From Flavobacterium tyrosinilyticum (GTDB taxonomy: Bacteria > Bacteroidota > Bacteroidia > Flavobacteriales > Flavobacteriaceae), in contig NZ_JAMOKG010000002.1 of assembly GCF_023656565.1 (NCBI RefSeq), positions 1,308,030-1,372,029 on the forward strand: a stretch of 64,000 nt of DNA, read 5' to 3'. The position numbers were made by a program, and so were the translations under genes. How positions within the stretch are numbered: the first letter of the stretch is position 1; every line of letters starts with the position of its first letter. The notes beneath the pieces were generated by a model. It did not search any database, was not told the DNA's origin, and saw only the letters and a list, made by a program, of their open reading frames with translations. Positions 1 to 8,020 of the stretch are shown one piece after another.

Positions 1-2
1 TG

Positions 3-257
3 TCATTTGAAAATCAAAACACAGAAGGAGCTACGGCAAAAGCAATCGAAGAACAAACTTCAAAACTGCCATCAGATTTATTTTTATACGCTGCACTTGC
101 TGCAATGGGAACGTCATTAACCTTAAAATGTTTAGGCAGAAAGCATACTGCACTATTTGTAGGACAATGGGCATCACCGTTTTTATTACTTGGAGTTTAT
201 AATAAGCTTGTCAAGTTAGAAGGACATGATGCCGAAGACAAAACAGTAAATGGGTAA
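3..257 (+). CDS. Small membrane protein, 5' end just outside window
   Basis: The reading frame is open from base 3 to the TAA at 255-257 and gives 84 residues. Bases 1-2 are TG in frame, so the start codon, probably ATG, begins one base before the window and the protein is almost complete. A polar N-terminus (SFENQNTEG) is followed by two hydrophobic stretches around residues 25-37 and 50-65 with a charged link (KCLGRKH), which suggests a two-helix inner-membrane peptide. I do not recognise the family. A strong terminator follows about 50 bases later, so this is the last gene of its transcript. Confidence 0.6.
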   Translation, partial: SFENQNTEGATAKAIEEQTSKLPSDLFLYAALAAMGTSLTLKCLGRKHTALFVGQWASPFLLLGVYNKLVKLEGHDAEDKTVNG

Positions 258-306
258 GTTTTATGGAGGAGTATAACAAAACCTTTAAAATATCTTATTC
301 AAAATG

Positions 307-348
307 ATAAAGCTGCCTTCACTTATGTTAAGGCAGCTTTATTTTTTT
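307..348 (+). terminator. Rho-independent terminator
   Basis: A perfect 12-bp stem (307-318 with 331-342, core AAAGCTGCCT/AGGCAGCTTT) with a 12-nt loop is followed by a T run to 348. It closes the small membrane-protein gene. Confidence 0.85.
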
Positions 349-372
349 ACTTAAATTTAATCACTGATCTAT

Positions 373-633
373 TTAAATTTGTTGACTATAAAATACGTTA
401 TATAGCTTGCAAATGGGTCTAACCTGCATAGTTACAATATCGTATCTTTTGGGTTACAATAAGCAAAATAACACACTCATGGCAATATCTTCCGCTTCAA
501 GCATTTCTAATTTTTTGATTTTTTCTTCTTGCTCCTTTATGGGATCACGCTGCATATCACTGGTAACAGCACCAGGTTCAATAAGCGAAACTTTTATTCC
601 AAACTCATTAATTTCTTTTAGCAGAGAAGTACT
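373..633 (-). pseudogene. Decayed SDR oxidoreductase C-terminal fragment
   Basis: On the minus strand the translation runs LLKEINEFGIKVSLIEPGAV, then SDMQRDP, AEDIAMSVLFCLL, stop, PKRYDIVTMQVRP. This is the C-terminal part of a classical short-chain dehydrogenase: the conserved IEPGAV turn after the active-site helix and the closing DIVTMQVRP segment. A TAA at 454-456 interrupts it in frame, and nothing upstream of about 633 supplies the Rossmann fold or the YxxxK active site. It is therefore truncated at the 5' end and nonsense-mutated. An 84-codon frame on the plus strand across the same bases is its antisense shadow. Confidence 0.7.
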
Positions 634-1016
634 GTATCAGTTAGTTTTTAATAAAATTTGATAATCCTTACTTCTTATTCTATGCTTTTGTTTGATGAAG
701 TTGTTTATGTTTGAATCCTGTAATGCGTAAATCGTATTGTGTAAGATGCAGCAGTGAGAGTGATGTAATTTTGGGAATAGTCAAAAATTAAAACATTCTG
801 ACAGTTGCTACTAAAAAACGAGCGGCTTTTTGGAATTATATAAAACAAAGATCTACATAAAATTATTAATTGAAAATTTCTGTTTAATAACTGTCTGATC
901 TCTATTTTCTAGCACAGGTGTTTTTAAAACAATACAACTTAAAAAATACCGAAATTAAACTTTCATGTTCAGTGAAATTAAAAGCGGTTAGATAATAACT
1001 ATAAATAATATACGCC
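634..1016. other. Intergenic, nothing recognised
   Basis: This is an AT-rich gap of about 380 bases between the SDR relic and the first receiver-domain gene. I see no convincing frame, RNA gene, hairpin or repeat. It probably contains the leader of the receiver gene and the lost 5' part of the SDR gene. Confidence 0.4.
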
Positions 1017-1403
1017 ATGTTATATAGAAATATACTGCTGATTGACGATGATATTGATGATGCCGATGTGTTTATCGAAGCCATCAATTCTCTGGATAAA
1101 AATGTTACCTGCCTGGCAGAAACAAATCCCATTAAAGCTTTAGAGTTTTTGAAAAGTACAAAAATCCTGCCTGATCTTATTTTTTTAGATTATAATATGC
1201 CTGTTATAAATGGGAATGAATTTATAGAAAAAATGAGAGCGGTCGAAAAGCTCAAACCCATTCCGGTAATTATATATTCCAGCTATTCCGAAAATGCGGC
1301 TGCGCAATTGTCGATTATTCATGATACGGAGCGGTATATTAGTAAACCCAATACTTTTACAGAGCTGGCGGCATTGCTGAAAAACATACTGGAGGAGCAA
1401 TAA
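1017..1403 (+). CDS. Stand-alone response regulator receiver protein
   Basis: The 128 residues are one CheY-like receiver domain with no output domain. The acidic pocket is IDDD near residues 9-12, the phosphoacceptor is D58 in IFLDYNMP, the switch Ser lies in IIYSSYS (about 88-91) and the conserved Lys is K110 in ISKPNTF. Flavobacteria carry many such small Rcp-like regulators that relay phosphate between kinases and other proteins. No histidine kinase lies nearby, so its partner is encoded elsewhere. The ATG at 1017 begins right at the domain edge, as expected. Confidence 0.85.
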   Translation: MLYRNILLIDDDIDDADVFIEAINSLDKNVTCLAETNPIKALEFLKSTKILPDLIFLDYNMPVINGNEFIEKMRAVEKLKPIPVIIYSSYSENAAAQLSIIHDTERYISKPNTFTELAALLKNILEEQ

Positions 1404-1708
1404 ATCTGTATTGGAAAATTTCAATTTTACTTTCGGCAGTACGGCAAATAGTAAAAGTACTATTGATCTTTTCACTTCGAGAATATCTAAGATTATTTGG
1501 ACAAAGTTATTTTGTCTGTTTTTCAAAAACATTTATCTATTATGAGCGTTATGAGCGAAGAAAAATAACCGCAAACGGTCCTTTAGGATTTCACCATTTT
1601 GCAAGGTCTAGACCAGATACTAATCTGTTCCTGTTTTAAAGAATATTGCTTTATTGAAATCTTTTAAGCATTTATATAGTACTTTTGGAACTTATAAAAC
1701 CCTTCAAG
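1404..1708. other. Gap between the two receiver genes
   Basis: About 300 bases with no gene I can support. Short plus-strand frames (for example from 1411) resemble nothing I know. No terminator hairpin is visible, so the second receiver gene could be cotranscribed with the first or have its own promoter here. Confidence 0.35.
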
Positions 1709-2215
1709 ATGATAAGTTCTGATAATTACCGCCCAGCCGCTGAAGACTTAAATGAAAAAGAGCCTGTAAAAATTATACTGGCAGAAGATGATAAAGACGA
1801 TCAGGAATTATTCATTGATGCCCTGGATGAGGCAGAGGTCCACTCTGAGGTAACGACCGTTGAAAACGGGCAGCAGCTCTTGGATGTCTTAAAAGATAAA
1901 TCACAGCCCGACCCCGATATTATTTTTATAGATATCAATATGCCCGTCAAAGGAGGCAAAAAGGCGCTGGAAGAAATAAAGGGAGATAAACACCTTAAAG
2001 ATATTCCTGCCGTTATGCTCTCCACCTGGAGCCATCCTGAGGATGTTGAAGACGCCTTTGATAAGGGGGCGGACCTTTATGTTCAGAAGCCGAATTCTTT
2101 TGACGGCTTTGTGCTGCTGCTAAAGAAAGTCTTTTTTCTCCATTGGACAAAAGCTTTATTGAGACCGGTTTTAAGTTTATTTTTTGTTTCGGAAAAGAAT
2201 ATCGGGAAAGAGTAG
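1709..2215 (+). CDS. Stand-alone response regulator receiver protein
   Basis: The receiver domain starts around residue 20 (KIILAEDDKDD). The phosphoacceptor Asp is in IFIDINMP (about residue 75), the switch Ser/Thr pair in MLSTWS and the Lys in VQKPNSF (about 127). I take the ATG at 1709; an in-frame TTG at 1685 would add eight residues. A C-terminal tail of about 25 residues (LLRPVLSLFFVSEK) goes beyond the usual receiver end and is hydrophobic. It may be a run-on after sequence decay or a short anchor. With the preceding regulator it forms a tandem of output-less receivers without a kinase. Confidence 0.8.
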   Translation: MISSDNYRPAAEDLNEKEPVKIILAEDDKDDQELFIDALDEAEVHSEVTTVENGQQLLDVLKDKSQPDPDIIFIDINMPVKGGKKALEEIKGDKHLKDIPAVMLSTWSHPEDVEDAFDKGADLYVQKPNSFDGFVLLLKKVFFLHWTKALLRPVLSLFFVSEKNIGKE

Positions 2216-2377
2216 AGAATCCCTTTTTAGTCTGCGTATTTTAATCAGGCGTGCTTATATAATTGATTTGACAAATTTAGTTTCAGGCTGCTCAGGGAAC
2301 TTTATAAAACTTCGGGCTGTCGAAAACGCGGTCTGTAGTATCCAGGGGTAATTTTATATAATATAATTTTTTTTTAG

Positions 2378-2476
2378 AGCTCTTCCCGCTATACGTTCCA
2401 ATCTTTTGTACCGAACACTGGCACAAAAGGATTTCCACTGCACACGAGCCAAGCGAACTGGCGAAGCAATCGGAGC
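2378..2476 (-). repeat. REP-like element, long-core copy
   Basis: Read on the minus strand the element opens with AGCTCCGATTGC, passes through GTGGAAATCCTTTTGTGCC and closes with ATAGCGGGAAGAGCTC. The ends and the ATCC block match the two copies near 40.3 kb (AGCCCCGATTG, GGTATCC, ATATAGC, AGCGGGA), but the middle differs and carries an extra insert. The inner ACAAAAG/CTTTTGT arms can pair. Confidence 0.65.
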
Positions 2477-2515
2477 TAGGAAATGGCGGAAGTTTTGTCT
2501 TTTAAAAGCTATCAA

Positions 2516-2866
2516 TCAGTCCTCCCGGATTTTATCACGGTGGTTTTTACCCCATTCAATCATTTCGGAGATCATATTGTGCAGCGTATCGCAGTACATA
2601 GAAGCTGTGTACTCCACAGTAGGAGGTGAATCGTCGTACACCCTGCGTACAATGAGCTTGTTAAGTTCCAGTTCTTTAAGTTCCTTCGACAGGACCTTGC
2701 TTGTAATGCCCGTCACACTGCGCTGTATGTCACGGAATCGGCTGTTACCCTGGTGTACAGCTGTCAATATGGGCAGTTTCCATTTCCCGCTTATCACATA
2801 AAGAGCATCTTGCAAATGTCTGATCTGCTGTGCATTTTCGGTATTATCTTTTTGTATATCTGGCAT
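2516..2866 (-). CDS. HxlR-family transcriptional regulator
   Basis: 116 residues with the HxlR-type winged helix: ISGKWKLPIL at about 25-34, RFRDIQRSV, then GITSKVLSKELKELE as recognition helix, and the wing RRVYDDSPPTVEYT. Members are small dimeric DNA-binding proteins that often respond to aldehydes, quinones or redox change. It is divergently paired with an NmrA-type NAD(P)-binding protein 71 bp away, a common arrangement in which the regulator controls its neighbour. The gap holds a symmetric promoter region described separately. Confidence 0.9.
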   Translation of the reverse strand: MPDIQKDNTENAQQIRHLQDALYVISGKWKLPILTAVHQGNSRFRDIQRSVTGITSKVLSKELKELELNKLIVRRVYDDSPPTVEYTASMYCDTLHNMISEMIEWGKNHRDKIRED

Positions 2867-2886
2867 CCTTTAGGTAACTGGTATCT

Positions 2887-2934
2887 TTTGTAAACCAATT
2901 AGGGCGTAAATTTACAAAAAATTTAAATTACAAA
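2887..2934. promoter_or_regulatory. Symmetric divergent promoter of hxlR-type and nmrA-type genes
   Basis: A perfect 10-bp palindrome, GTAAATTTAC at 2906-2915, lies in the gap. TTTG at 2887-2890 is 16 nt before TAAATTTA (2907-2914) on the plus strand, and CAAA at 2931-2934 gives TTTG at the same 16-nt distance on the minus strand. Both directions would share one -7 box, a variant of TAnnTTTG. This would give leaders of roughly 17 nt (plus) and 34 nt (minus). Confidence 0.5.
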
Positions 2935-2937
2935 AAT

Positions 2938-3864
2938 ATGAAAGATAAATCATTAATACTGGTAGCTGGCGCGGCAGGTACTCAGGGAGGAGCAGTTATT
3001 GACGCATTACTGGCTAAAAATATAGCGGTGAGGGCTATTGTGCGAAATAAAAACAGTGAAGCTGCAAAAGCACTTGCCGCAAGGAATGTTGAATTAGCTG
3101 AAGCGACGTTCGATGATTTAGAAAGTCTGACTGAGGCTGCTAAAGGTGCAACAGGCGTATTCTCGATGCAGATGGGATCTCATCCTGGCAATAAGGGAGA
3201 GGAAACTAGACATGCAAAAAATCTGGTTGCTGCAGCAAAAGCCGCTGGGATTCAGCAGATAGTTCACACCTCTGTTGCTCGCGCGGGAGATCACCAAAAC
3301 TTTGTGGACTGGGATAAAGGCAGATGGGAGCCACTGTACTGGGAAGAGAAAGCTGCAGCCATAAACGCTGTTAAAGATGCCGGATTTGCCTTCTGGACAA
3401 TCATAAAACCTCCGTTTATTATGGTGAATCTGCTTCCTCCAAAAAATGAATGGATGTTTCCTACTATTTCACAGGGTAAAATAATGAGCCCGACCAGGCC
3501 AGATACAAAAATAGACTGGGTATCCCCTGAAGATATTGGCCGTTTTGCGGCTGAGGCATTTTCAAACCCCGAGAAATTCAACAAAAAAGAATTCGCGATA
3601 GTGGGAGATTCACTTACAATGGGAGAGGTTGCAGATGCGCTTTCAAGCGTTACTGGTAAGCAATTTGAGGCCATAAGCATAACAGATGAGCAAGCCGTAG
3701 AAAGCGGATTGTTTAAATGGGGGACCGAAGCTTTTATCTGGCAGAATGTTGAAGGGTATAAAGTTGACCCTCAGGAGACAGCAGAGTTTGGAATACAGCC
3801 CGAATCGCTGAAAACCTTTTTGGAGCGAAATAAATCGCTCCTGCTGGAAGGATATTCTTTTTAA
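2938..3864 (+). CDS. NmrA/HSCARG-type NAD(P)-binding protein
   Basis: 308 residues. The N-terminal Rossmann motif is VAGAAGTQGG (about residues 8-17), followed by AIVRN, typical of NADP-preferring atypical SDRs. The NmrA-like middle reads VFSMQMG, KAAGIQQIVHTSVA and WEEKAAAINAV. There is no catalytic YxxxK, so it may be a redox-sensing NAD(P) binder or a quinone reductase of the same fold. The divergent HxlR gene supports a role in electrophile or redox stress. A terminator follows 40 bp downstream. Confidence 0.85.
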   Translation: MKDKSLILVAGAAGTQGGAVIDALLAKNIAVRAIVRNKNSEAAKALAARNVELAEATFDDLESLTEAAKGATGVFSMQMGSHPGNKGEETRHAKNLVAAAKAAGIQQIVHTSVARAGDHQNFVDWDKGRWEPLYWEEKAAAINAVKDAGFAFWTIIKPPFIMVNLLPPKNEWMFPTISQGKIMSPTRPDTKIDWVSPEDIGRFAAEAFSNPEKFNKKEFAIVGDSLTMGEVADALSSVTGKQFEAISITDEQAVESGLFKWGTEAFIWQNVEGYKVDPQETAEFGIQPESLKTFLERNKSLLLEGYSF

Positions 3865-3906
3865 GAATAGTTACTTACAAAGGTTTTAAGTACCAACAAA
3901 AAATAT

Positions 3907-3938
3907 ACCTCTAAATTCAGTTGATTTTAGAGGTTTTT
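3907..3938 (+). terminator. Rho-independent terminator
   Basis: A 9-bp stem (ACCTCTAAA at 3907-3915 with TTTAGAGGT at 3926-3934) with a 10-nt loop, followed by TTTT. It ends the NmrA-type transcript. Confidence 0.7.
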
Positions 3939-3974
3939 AATTCATTTTAGTGAAAAAAGATAAGCTTTAAATTT

Positions 3975-4241
3975 GTGGTAAAAATGTGGAAGTTGGTAAA
4001 TGTAATACTTGACGAAAAAGTTAACAAAAAGGAAATAAAGATGTCTCAATTAGGCATGAATGTATTGGTCAGATTAGAAAAAGAACTTAAAAAAGATAAA
4101 AAAAGTATCATATTTAGATCTTTTACTTCCAAAAATGCAATCCTATTTTCAGGTCATCAGTTGAAAGGAAGATTTATCAAATCGTTTTTAAAATCCATGG
4201 TACTTGTTTATTTTTCTTTGACAGATTCGATTATGAATTAG
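3975..4241 (+). CDS. Hypothetical protein, possibly a degenerate STAS-like domain
   Basis: 88 codons. Residues 24-45 (MSQLGMNVLVRLEKELKKDK) recall the Ser-x-Gly helix of STAS anti-sigma-antagonist domains (typically SSxGLxxLxxLxKEL), and the preceding VNVILDEK could be the strand before it. The rest does not fit, and the C-terminus is short and irregular. It may be a real small gene, a decayed one, or a chance frame. It ends 16 bp before the stop of the convergent TetR gene. Confidence 0.3.
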   Translation: MVKMWKLVNVILDEKVNKKEIKMSQLGMNVLVRLEKELKKDKKSIIFRSFTSKNAILFSGHQLKGRFIKSFLKSMVLVYFSLTDSIMN

Positions 4242-4257
4242 TAGCTTATAAAAATTG

Positions 4258-4809
4258 CTATAATTTATTGAGTTTATTGACCAGATAACTTATTATTTGT
4301 GCAATACTTTCGGCAGGAATAGAGAAATCATTTTCGATCCAATTTTTGATGACAGCAATACTTCCTTTTTCACCAAATTGGTATGCCATTTCAGCAAAAG
4401 GCTTTACTTCGGCAGTAAGTTCTATTTGGTTTTCAACTGGAAAATTATTGCGAACACTTCTCAGGATTCGCGACAGAATTCCGCTTCCATCCGCTTGGGT
4501 AAACACAATTTTACTCATCTGCTTATCGCTTTCCAGTAACTGGCAGCTGAGCAGTATCACATCATCCATATTGGTGCTTTTACGCAAAACCGCTGAGAGT
4601 TTTTCAAAAACATCATCTTCTATTTCAAGCAGTATATCCAGCGGAATATTATAATGTCGATAAAATGTATTGCGGTTGACATCGGCAGTTTTACACAGTT
4701 CGGTTATAGTAATTTCGCTCAATTTCTTCTCGTTCAATAAACAAAATAATGCCTCATGCAATATTTTTTTAGTATACTGAACCCTTCTGTCTTTTCTTAA
4801 ATCCATCAC
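4258..4809 (-). CDS. TetR/AcrR-family transcriptional regulator
   Basis: 183 residues. The N-terminal TetR helix-turn-helix is clear: ITITELCKTADVNRNTFYRHY at about residues 33-53. The C-terminal ligand or dimer domain is shorter than usual and diverged. It is divergent from the epimerase/DUF2141 pair with about 215 bp between starts, so those genes are its likely targets. The gap has small inverted repeats (CATTAG/CTAATG near 4840-4860), but none convincing enough to call an operator. Confidence 0.85.
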   Translation of the reverse strand: MMDLRKDRRVQYTKKILHEALFCLLNEKKLSEITITELCKTADVNRNTFYRHYNIPLDILLEIEDDVFEKLSAVLRKSTNMDDVILLSCQLLESDKQMSKIVFTQADGSGILSRILRSVRNNFPVENQIELTAEVKPFAEMAYQFGEKGSIAVIKNWIENDFSIPAESIAQIISYLVNKLNKL

Positions 4810-5024
4810 AAATTATTTTATATACGCTACAAAAGCATTAGTCTTTGTTCGCTAATGTACAGTAACATCCTTTTTTGAAACTGTAAATACATTCTTCCTT
4901 ATTAGTTTTACGTAGTAATCAAAAAGGGACACAACGTTAAATATAGAACATATTGTATAACAAATATAGCTTTTTCATCAAAATTTAAATGGATTGAAAA
5001 GGACAAATGTTAAATAAAAAAAAA

Positions 5025-6083
5025 ATGGAAAATAAGATATCACGAAAAAAAATACTGCTGACCGGTGCATCTGGAACTGTAGGATTAGAAACCTTACAGC
5101 ATCTGGTTGAGCATACGGATTATGAAATAACGGTTTTTGATTTAAAAACCCAAAATTCGGTAAAAAAACTGGCTCCTTTTCGATCTCGTGTAGAGATTAT
5201 GTATGGCGACATCAGCAATAGAGAAGAAGTACTAAAAGTTGCCCAAAATAAGGATGTAGCTATCCATTTGGCAGCGGTCATTCCACCACTTGCAGATATA
5301 GATCCGGAGATGGCTTACAATGTCAATGTGAGAGGGACCGAAAATCTTATCTACGCTTTAGAGAAGAACTCACCGGATTGTTATTTGATTTTTAGTTCCA
5401 GTATTTCAGTTTATGGCGATCGGATGAAGAATCCCCAAATAAGTATCACTGATATTTTGCAGCCAAGTCCCGGTGATCAGTATGGAGAAACAAAAGTGTT
5501 GTGTGAGTCGTTGATTAGGAAATCTAAATTATCATGGAGTATTTTTCGTCTGGCTGCCATTATGGGGAATCATAAGATATCCAAATTGATGTTTCACATG
5601 CCGCTGGATACGCCAATGGAAATCTGCACGCCAAAAGATACGGGCAGAGCTTTTGCTAAAGCAATTGAAAACCAAAAAAAACTAGAGAAGCAAATATTCA
5701 ATTTGGGAGGGGGAGAGGATTGTGTTATTACTTATGGATCTTTTCTAGACAAAATGTTTGCTGAATTTGGCTTAGGCGAAGTTAATTTTCCACAAAAGGC
5801 GTTTGCAGAGAAAAATTTTCACTGCGGAATTTTAAAAGATGGTGAAGATTTAGATAATATTCTGGGTTTTCGACAGCAAAATTTGAATGATTATTTCGAG
5901 ATGGTCCGTCAGAAAATTCATCCTCTCCAAAAAAAAATCACCTTCATTTTTAAAAGTATTATAAAAAAATGGCTGCTCTCACAGTCAGAACCCTACGAGG
6001 CTTTTAAAAAAGGGAATGTAAAAAAAATGAATCACTTTTTTAACCAATTAGAGAAAGAGAAGCTAGAAAATGTTCTATTGTAA
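5025..6083 (+). CDS. NAD-dependent epimerase/dehydratase family protein
   Basis: 352 residues from the ATG at 5025. This start is preceded by an A-rich leader typical of the phylum; an in-frame ATG at 5007 is possible. The extended-SDR signature is complete: LLTGASGTVG for the dinucleotide, DIS after the third strand, HLAAV, the Ser in FSSSISVYGD and the catalytic YGETK. The C-terminal 70 residues after the fold (from about 285) are basic and unusual, so the substrate is unclear. DUF2141 follows after 18 bp, probably as one operon under the divergent TetR. Confidence 0.85.
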   Translation: MENKISRKKILLTGASGTVGLETLQHLVEHTDYEITVFDLKTQNSVKKLAPFRSRVEIMYGDISNREEVLKVAQNKDVAIHLAAVIPPLADIDPEMAYNVNVRGTENLIYALEKNSPDCYLIFSSSISVYGDRMKNPQISITDILQPSPGDQYGETKVLCESLIRKSKLSWSIFRLAAIMGNHKISKLMFHMPLDTPMEICTPKDTGRAFAKAIENQKKLEKQIFNLGGGEDCVITYGSFLDKMFAEFGLGEVNFPQKAFAEKNFHCGILKDGEDLDNILGFRQQNLNDYFEMVRQKIHPLQKKITFIFKSIIKKWLLSQSEPYEAFKKGNVKKMNHFFNQLEKEKLENVLL

Positions 6084-6101
6084 ATCCTAAAAATATTACT
6101 T

Positions 6102-6527
6102 ATGAAAATTAAAATGATAAGTTTGATAGTACTTTTAACAGTTAATTCGGCACTGTTTGCACAACATAATTTCAGCGTTGAAGTATCGGGCGTAGAACCC
6201 GGCAAAGGACCTGTTTTTTTCGGATTGTACGATAAAGAGAAAGGCTTTCTTGATAATGAGTCGCAGATTGCCACCGCAAAAGTAAAAGCTACAGAAAATA
6301 AAGTGGTCTACACGTTCAAAAACCTACCAGATGGCGATTACGCTATTGCTGTTTATCAAGACTTGAATAATAACGGAAAATGTGATAAAAATATGATTGG
6401 TTATCCTACCGAAGGATTTGGATTTTCTAAAAATTATAAACCAAAATTCTCAGCACCTAATTTTGATGATGTAAAAATTGCAATTAACCAGTATGCTAAA
6501 ACTAGTATTGCATTGATTGTTAAATAG
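6102..6527 (+). CDS. DUF2141-type secreted protein
   Basis: 141 residues with a clear signal peptide (MKIKMISLIVLLTVNSALFAQ, cleavage after about 21). The mature part has the DUF2141 pattern: FFGLYDKEKGFL, YTFKNLPDGDYAIAVYQDLN and NNGKCD. The family is common in Bacteroidota envelopes and its biochemical role is not known to me. It follows the epimerase after 18 bp and is probably cotranscribed. Confidence 0.85.
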   Translation: MKIKMISLIVLLTVNSALFAQHNFSVEVSGVEPGKGPVFFGLYDKEKGFLDNESQIATAKVKATENKVVYTFKNLPDGDYAIAVYQDLNNNGKCDKNMIGYPTEGFGFSKNYKPKFSAPNFDDVKIAINQYAKTSIALIVK

Positions 6528-6688
6528 AAGACCCTTGCTGAGTTATTGGAATTGCATATTGTTATACTCTGCTGATCATGACTATATTAATATCTGTACA
6601 GGCGGAGTTTAATTTTCTATTAAGAATTGGGAAGGGTTAGCCTCGCCGCATTAACGTAAGTTTTTTAGTTATTTGGTTAGGTAATAAA

Positions 6689-6728
6689 AAAAGGCGTCAA
6701 TTGTCTTCAATTGACGCCTTTTCGCTAT
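6689..6728. terminator. Bidirectional terminator, duplicate of the tRNA-Arg terminator
   Basis: A 15-bp stem (6689-6703 with 6708-6722, core AAGGCGTCAATTG/CAATTGACGCCTT) with a TCTT loop. It can end the DUF2141 transcript on the plus strand. It is a diverged copy of the terminator beside the tRNA-Arg at 10981-11019, including the AGGTAATAAAAAAA just before it. Confidence 0.75.
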
Positions 6729-6743
6729 GTGACCTCGACAGGA
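6729..6743 (-). repeat. Duplicated 3' end of tRNA-Arg (att-like)
   Basis: GTGACCTCGACAGGA matches GTGACCTCGACTGGA at 11029-11043, which is the discriminator, the 3' half of the acceptor stem and the start of the T arm of the intact tRNA-Arg(ACG). Homology stops there and the rest of the tRNA is absent. Together with the adjoining terminator copy the duplication spans about 65 bp (6679-6743 and 10976-11044). Confidence 0.65.
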
Positions 6744-6930
6744 CAAATTACAACATCATTTTTGGATGATTTGAAGAAATTGGCGTACTATATGTAATGT
6801 CTGTCTTCCAGTGGCTTTGTAAATTTAGTTTAGATGTCCCGTTGGGGATCGAAAGAAAAATGTATTAAATTTTGGATCTTATTTTGTTACTAAAATATAA
6901 TAATTAGATTCACTCTATAAATTTCCGAAG

Positions 6931-7857
6931 TTAGAAATTAGTCAGAATGTGATGTGCTATTTCCTGTGGCTTTTCTTCAGGAAGAAAGTGACCGGCATTT
7001 TCGATTACAATTGAAGTTACATTTTCCGCTACCAGCTTGGTCATTTCGCCAACACCAGCTCCAAGTGAATATTCTCCTCCGATAGCAGTAACCGGCACTT
7101 TGATTTTTTTCTGAAGTAAAGGTGTGGTCTGATCAATAGAATCAAAGACTCCTCTGTAGATTCCAAAAGCTCCCTGAAAACCATTATTGCCAGAAAATGT
7201 ACGGTAGATTTCTTCAATCTGCTCACGATCTATAACATTTTTTCCTGCAGTCATCCAATCATAGAACCAAGTAAGAAATTCACGTTCTCTTCCTGTAAAC
7301 AGTACTTCAAGTGCCTTTGGAGCGTGAGGAAGTATCCACCACCACATTGGACCCATCTGGCTTTCCATGGTTTCACGGGTGAATGAAAGATGCGGGCTGA
7401 GCACCTGATCAAGCATCACTACCATTTCTATATAAAATAACGATGCAATTTCCTGCGGATGGTCAGCGCTCCATATAAGGGCAGGTGCGGCTCCCATATC
7501 GTGTGCTGCCAGTGTAATAGGTTTTCCTTTTCCAAAATCCAGCTTTTTCACTAAAGCCCTGAAATCCTCACTGATTGTGCGGGCATCATATCCGATAGTA
7601 CCTTCCGGTTTATCAGAATCCCCATATCCTCTCATATCAGGAATTAAAACGGTAAGTCCTGCATCAATAAGAATTGCTGCCGCTTTTCTCCAGGAGCTTG
7701 AAGTACCTAAAAAGCCGTGCCATAAAAGAATAGGGCTGCCTTCAGGATTACCTCCTATAAAATAATTAATTTTAATTCCGTTAACTTCTGCTGACCCGCC
7801 TACAAGCTCATTGCTTAAATTACCGGGTTCTGCCGTATTTTTATCTATATTTTCCAT
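6931..7857 (-). CDS. Alpha/beta hydrolase, epoxide hydrolase/dehalogenase-like
   Basis: 308 residues. The fold markers are in order: LLWHGFLGTSSSW (oxyanion HG), PDMRGYGDSDKP, the nucleophile elbow AAHDMGA in which Asp replaces Ser, and the catalytic His in ENAGHFLPEEKP near the C-terminus. An Asp nucleophile after His (HDxG) is the hallmark of epoxide hydrolases and haloalkane or fluoroacetate dehalogenases, not of serine esterases. The substrate cannot be read from sequence. There is no signal peptide, so it is cytoplasmic. It is the last of five minus-strand genes in the putative tRNA-associated island. Confidence 0.85.
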   Translation of the reverse strand: MENIDKNTAEPGNLSNELVGGSAEVNGIKINYFIGGNPEGSPILLWHGFLGTSSSWRKAAAILIDAGLTVLIPDMRGYGDSDKPEGTIGYDARTISEDFRALVKKLDFGKGKPITLAAHDMGAAPALIWSADHPQEIASLFYIEMVVMLDQVLSPHLSFTRETMESQMGPMWWWILPHAPKALEVLFTGREREFLTWFYDWMTAGKNVIDREQIEEIYRTFSGNNGFQGAFGIYRGVFDSIDQTTPLLQKKIKVPVTAIGGEYSLGAGVGEMTKLVAENVTSIVIENAGHFLPEEKPQEIAHHILTNF

Positions 7858-8020
7858 TTTTATTCTTTTTTAGGGCAGTATGTTACAATACATTCTAAGG
7901 ACAGACAATAGTTTGTGCACGGCAATAGAAGTATTGCAGGAATTATCCAGTGCTGATTTTAAGCAATCAGACCGCTGGAAAAACCTGTCCGCAACTTTTT
8001 ATATTAATTGGATTGAACTG

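Noticed and set aside
407..661. 84-codon plus-strand frame
   Set aside because: It is antisense to the recognisable SDR pseudogene on the minus strand and has no family features itself.
2406..2801. 131-codon plus-strand frame
   Set aside because: It lies over the REP element and antisense to the HxlR gene, with no recognisable protein features.
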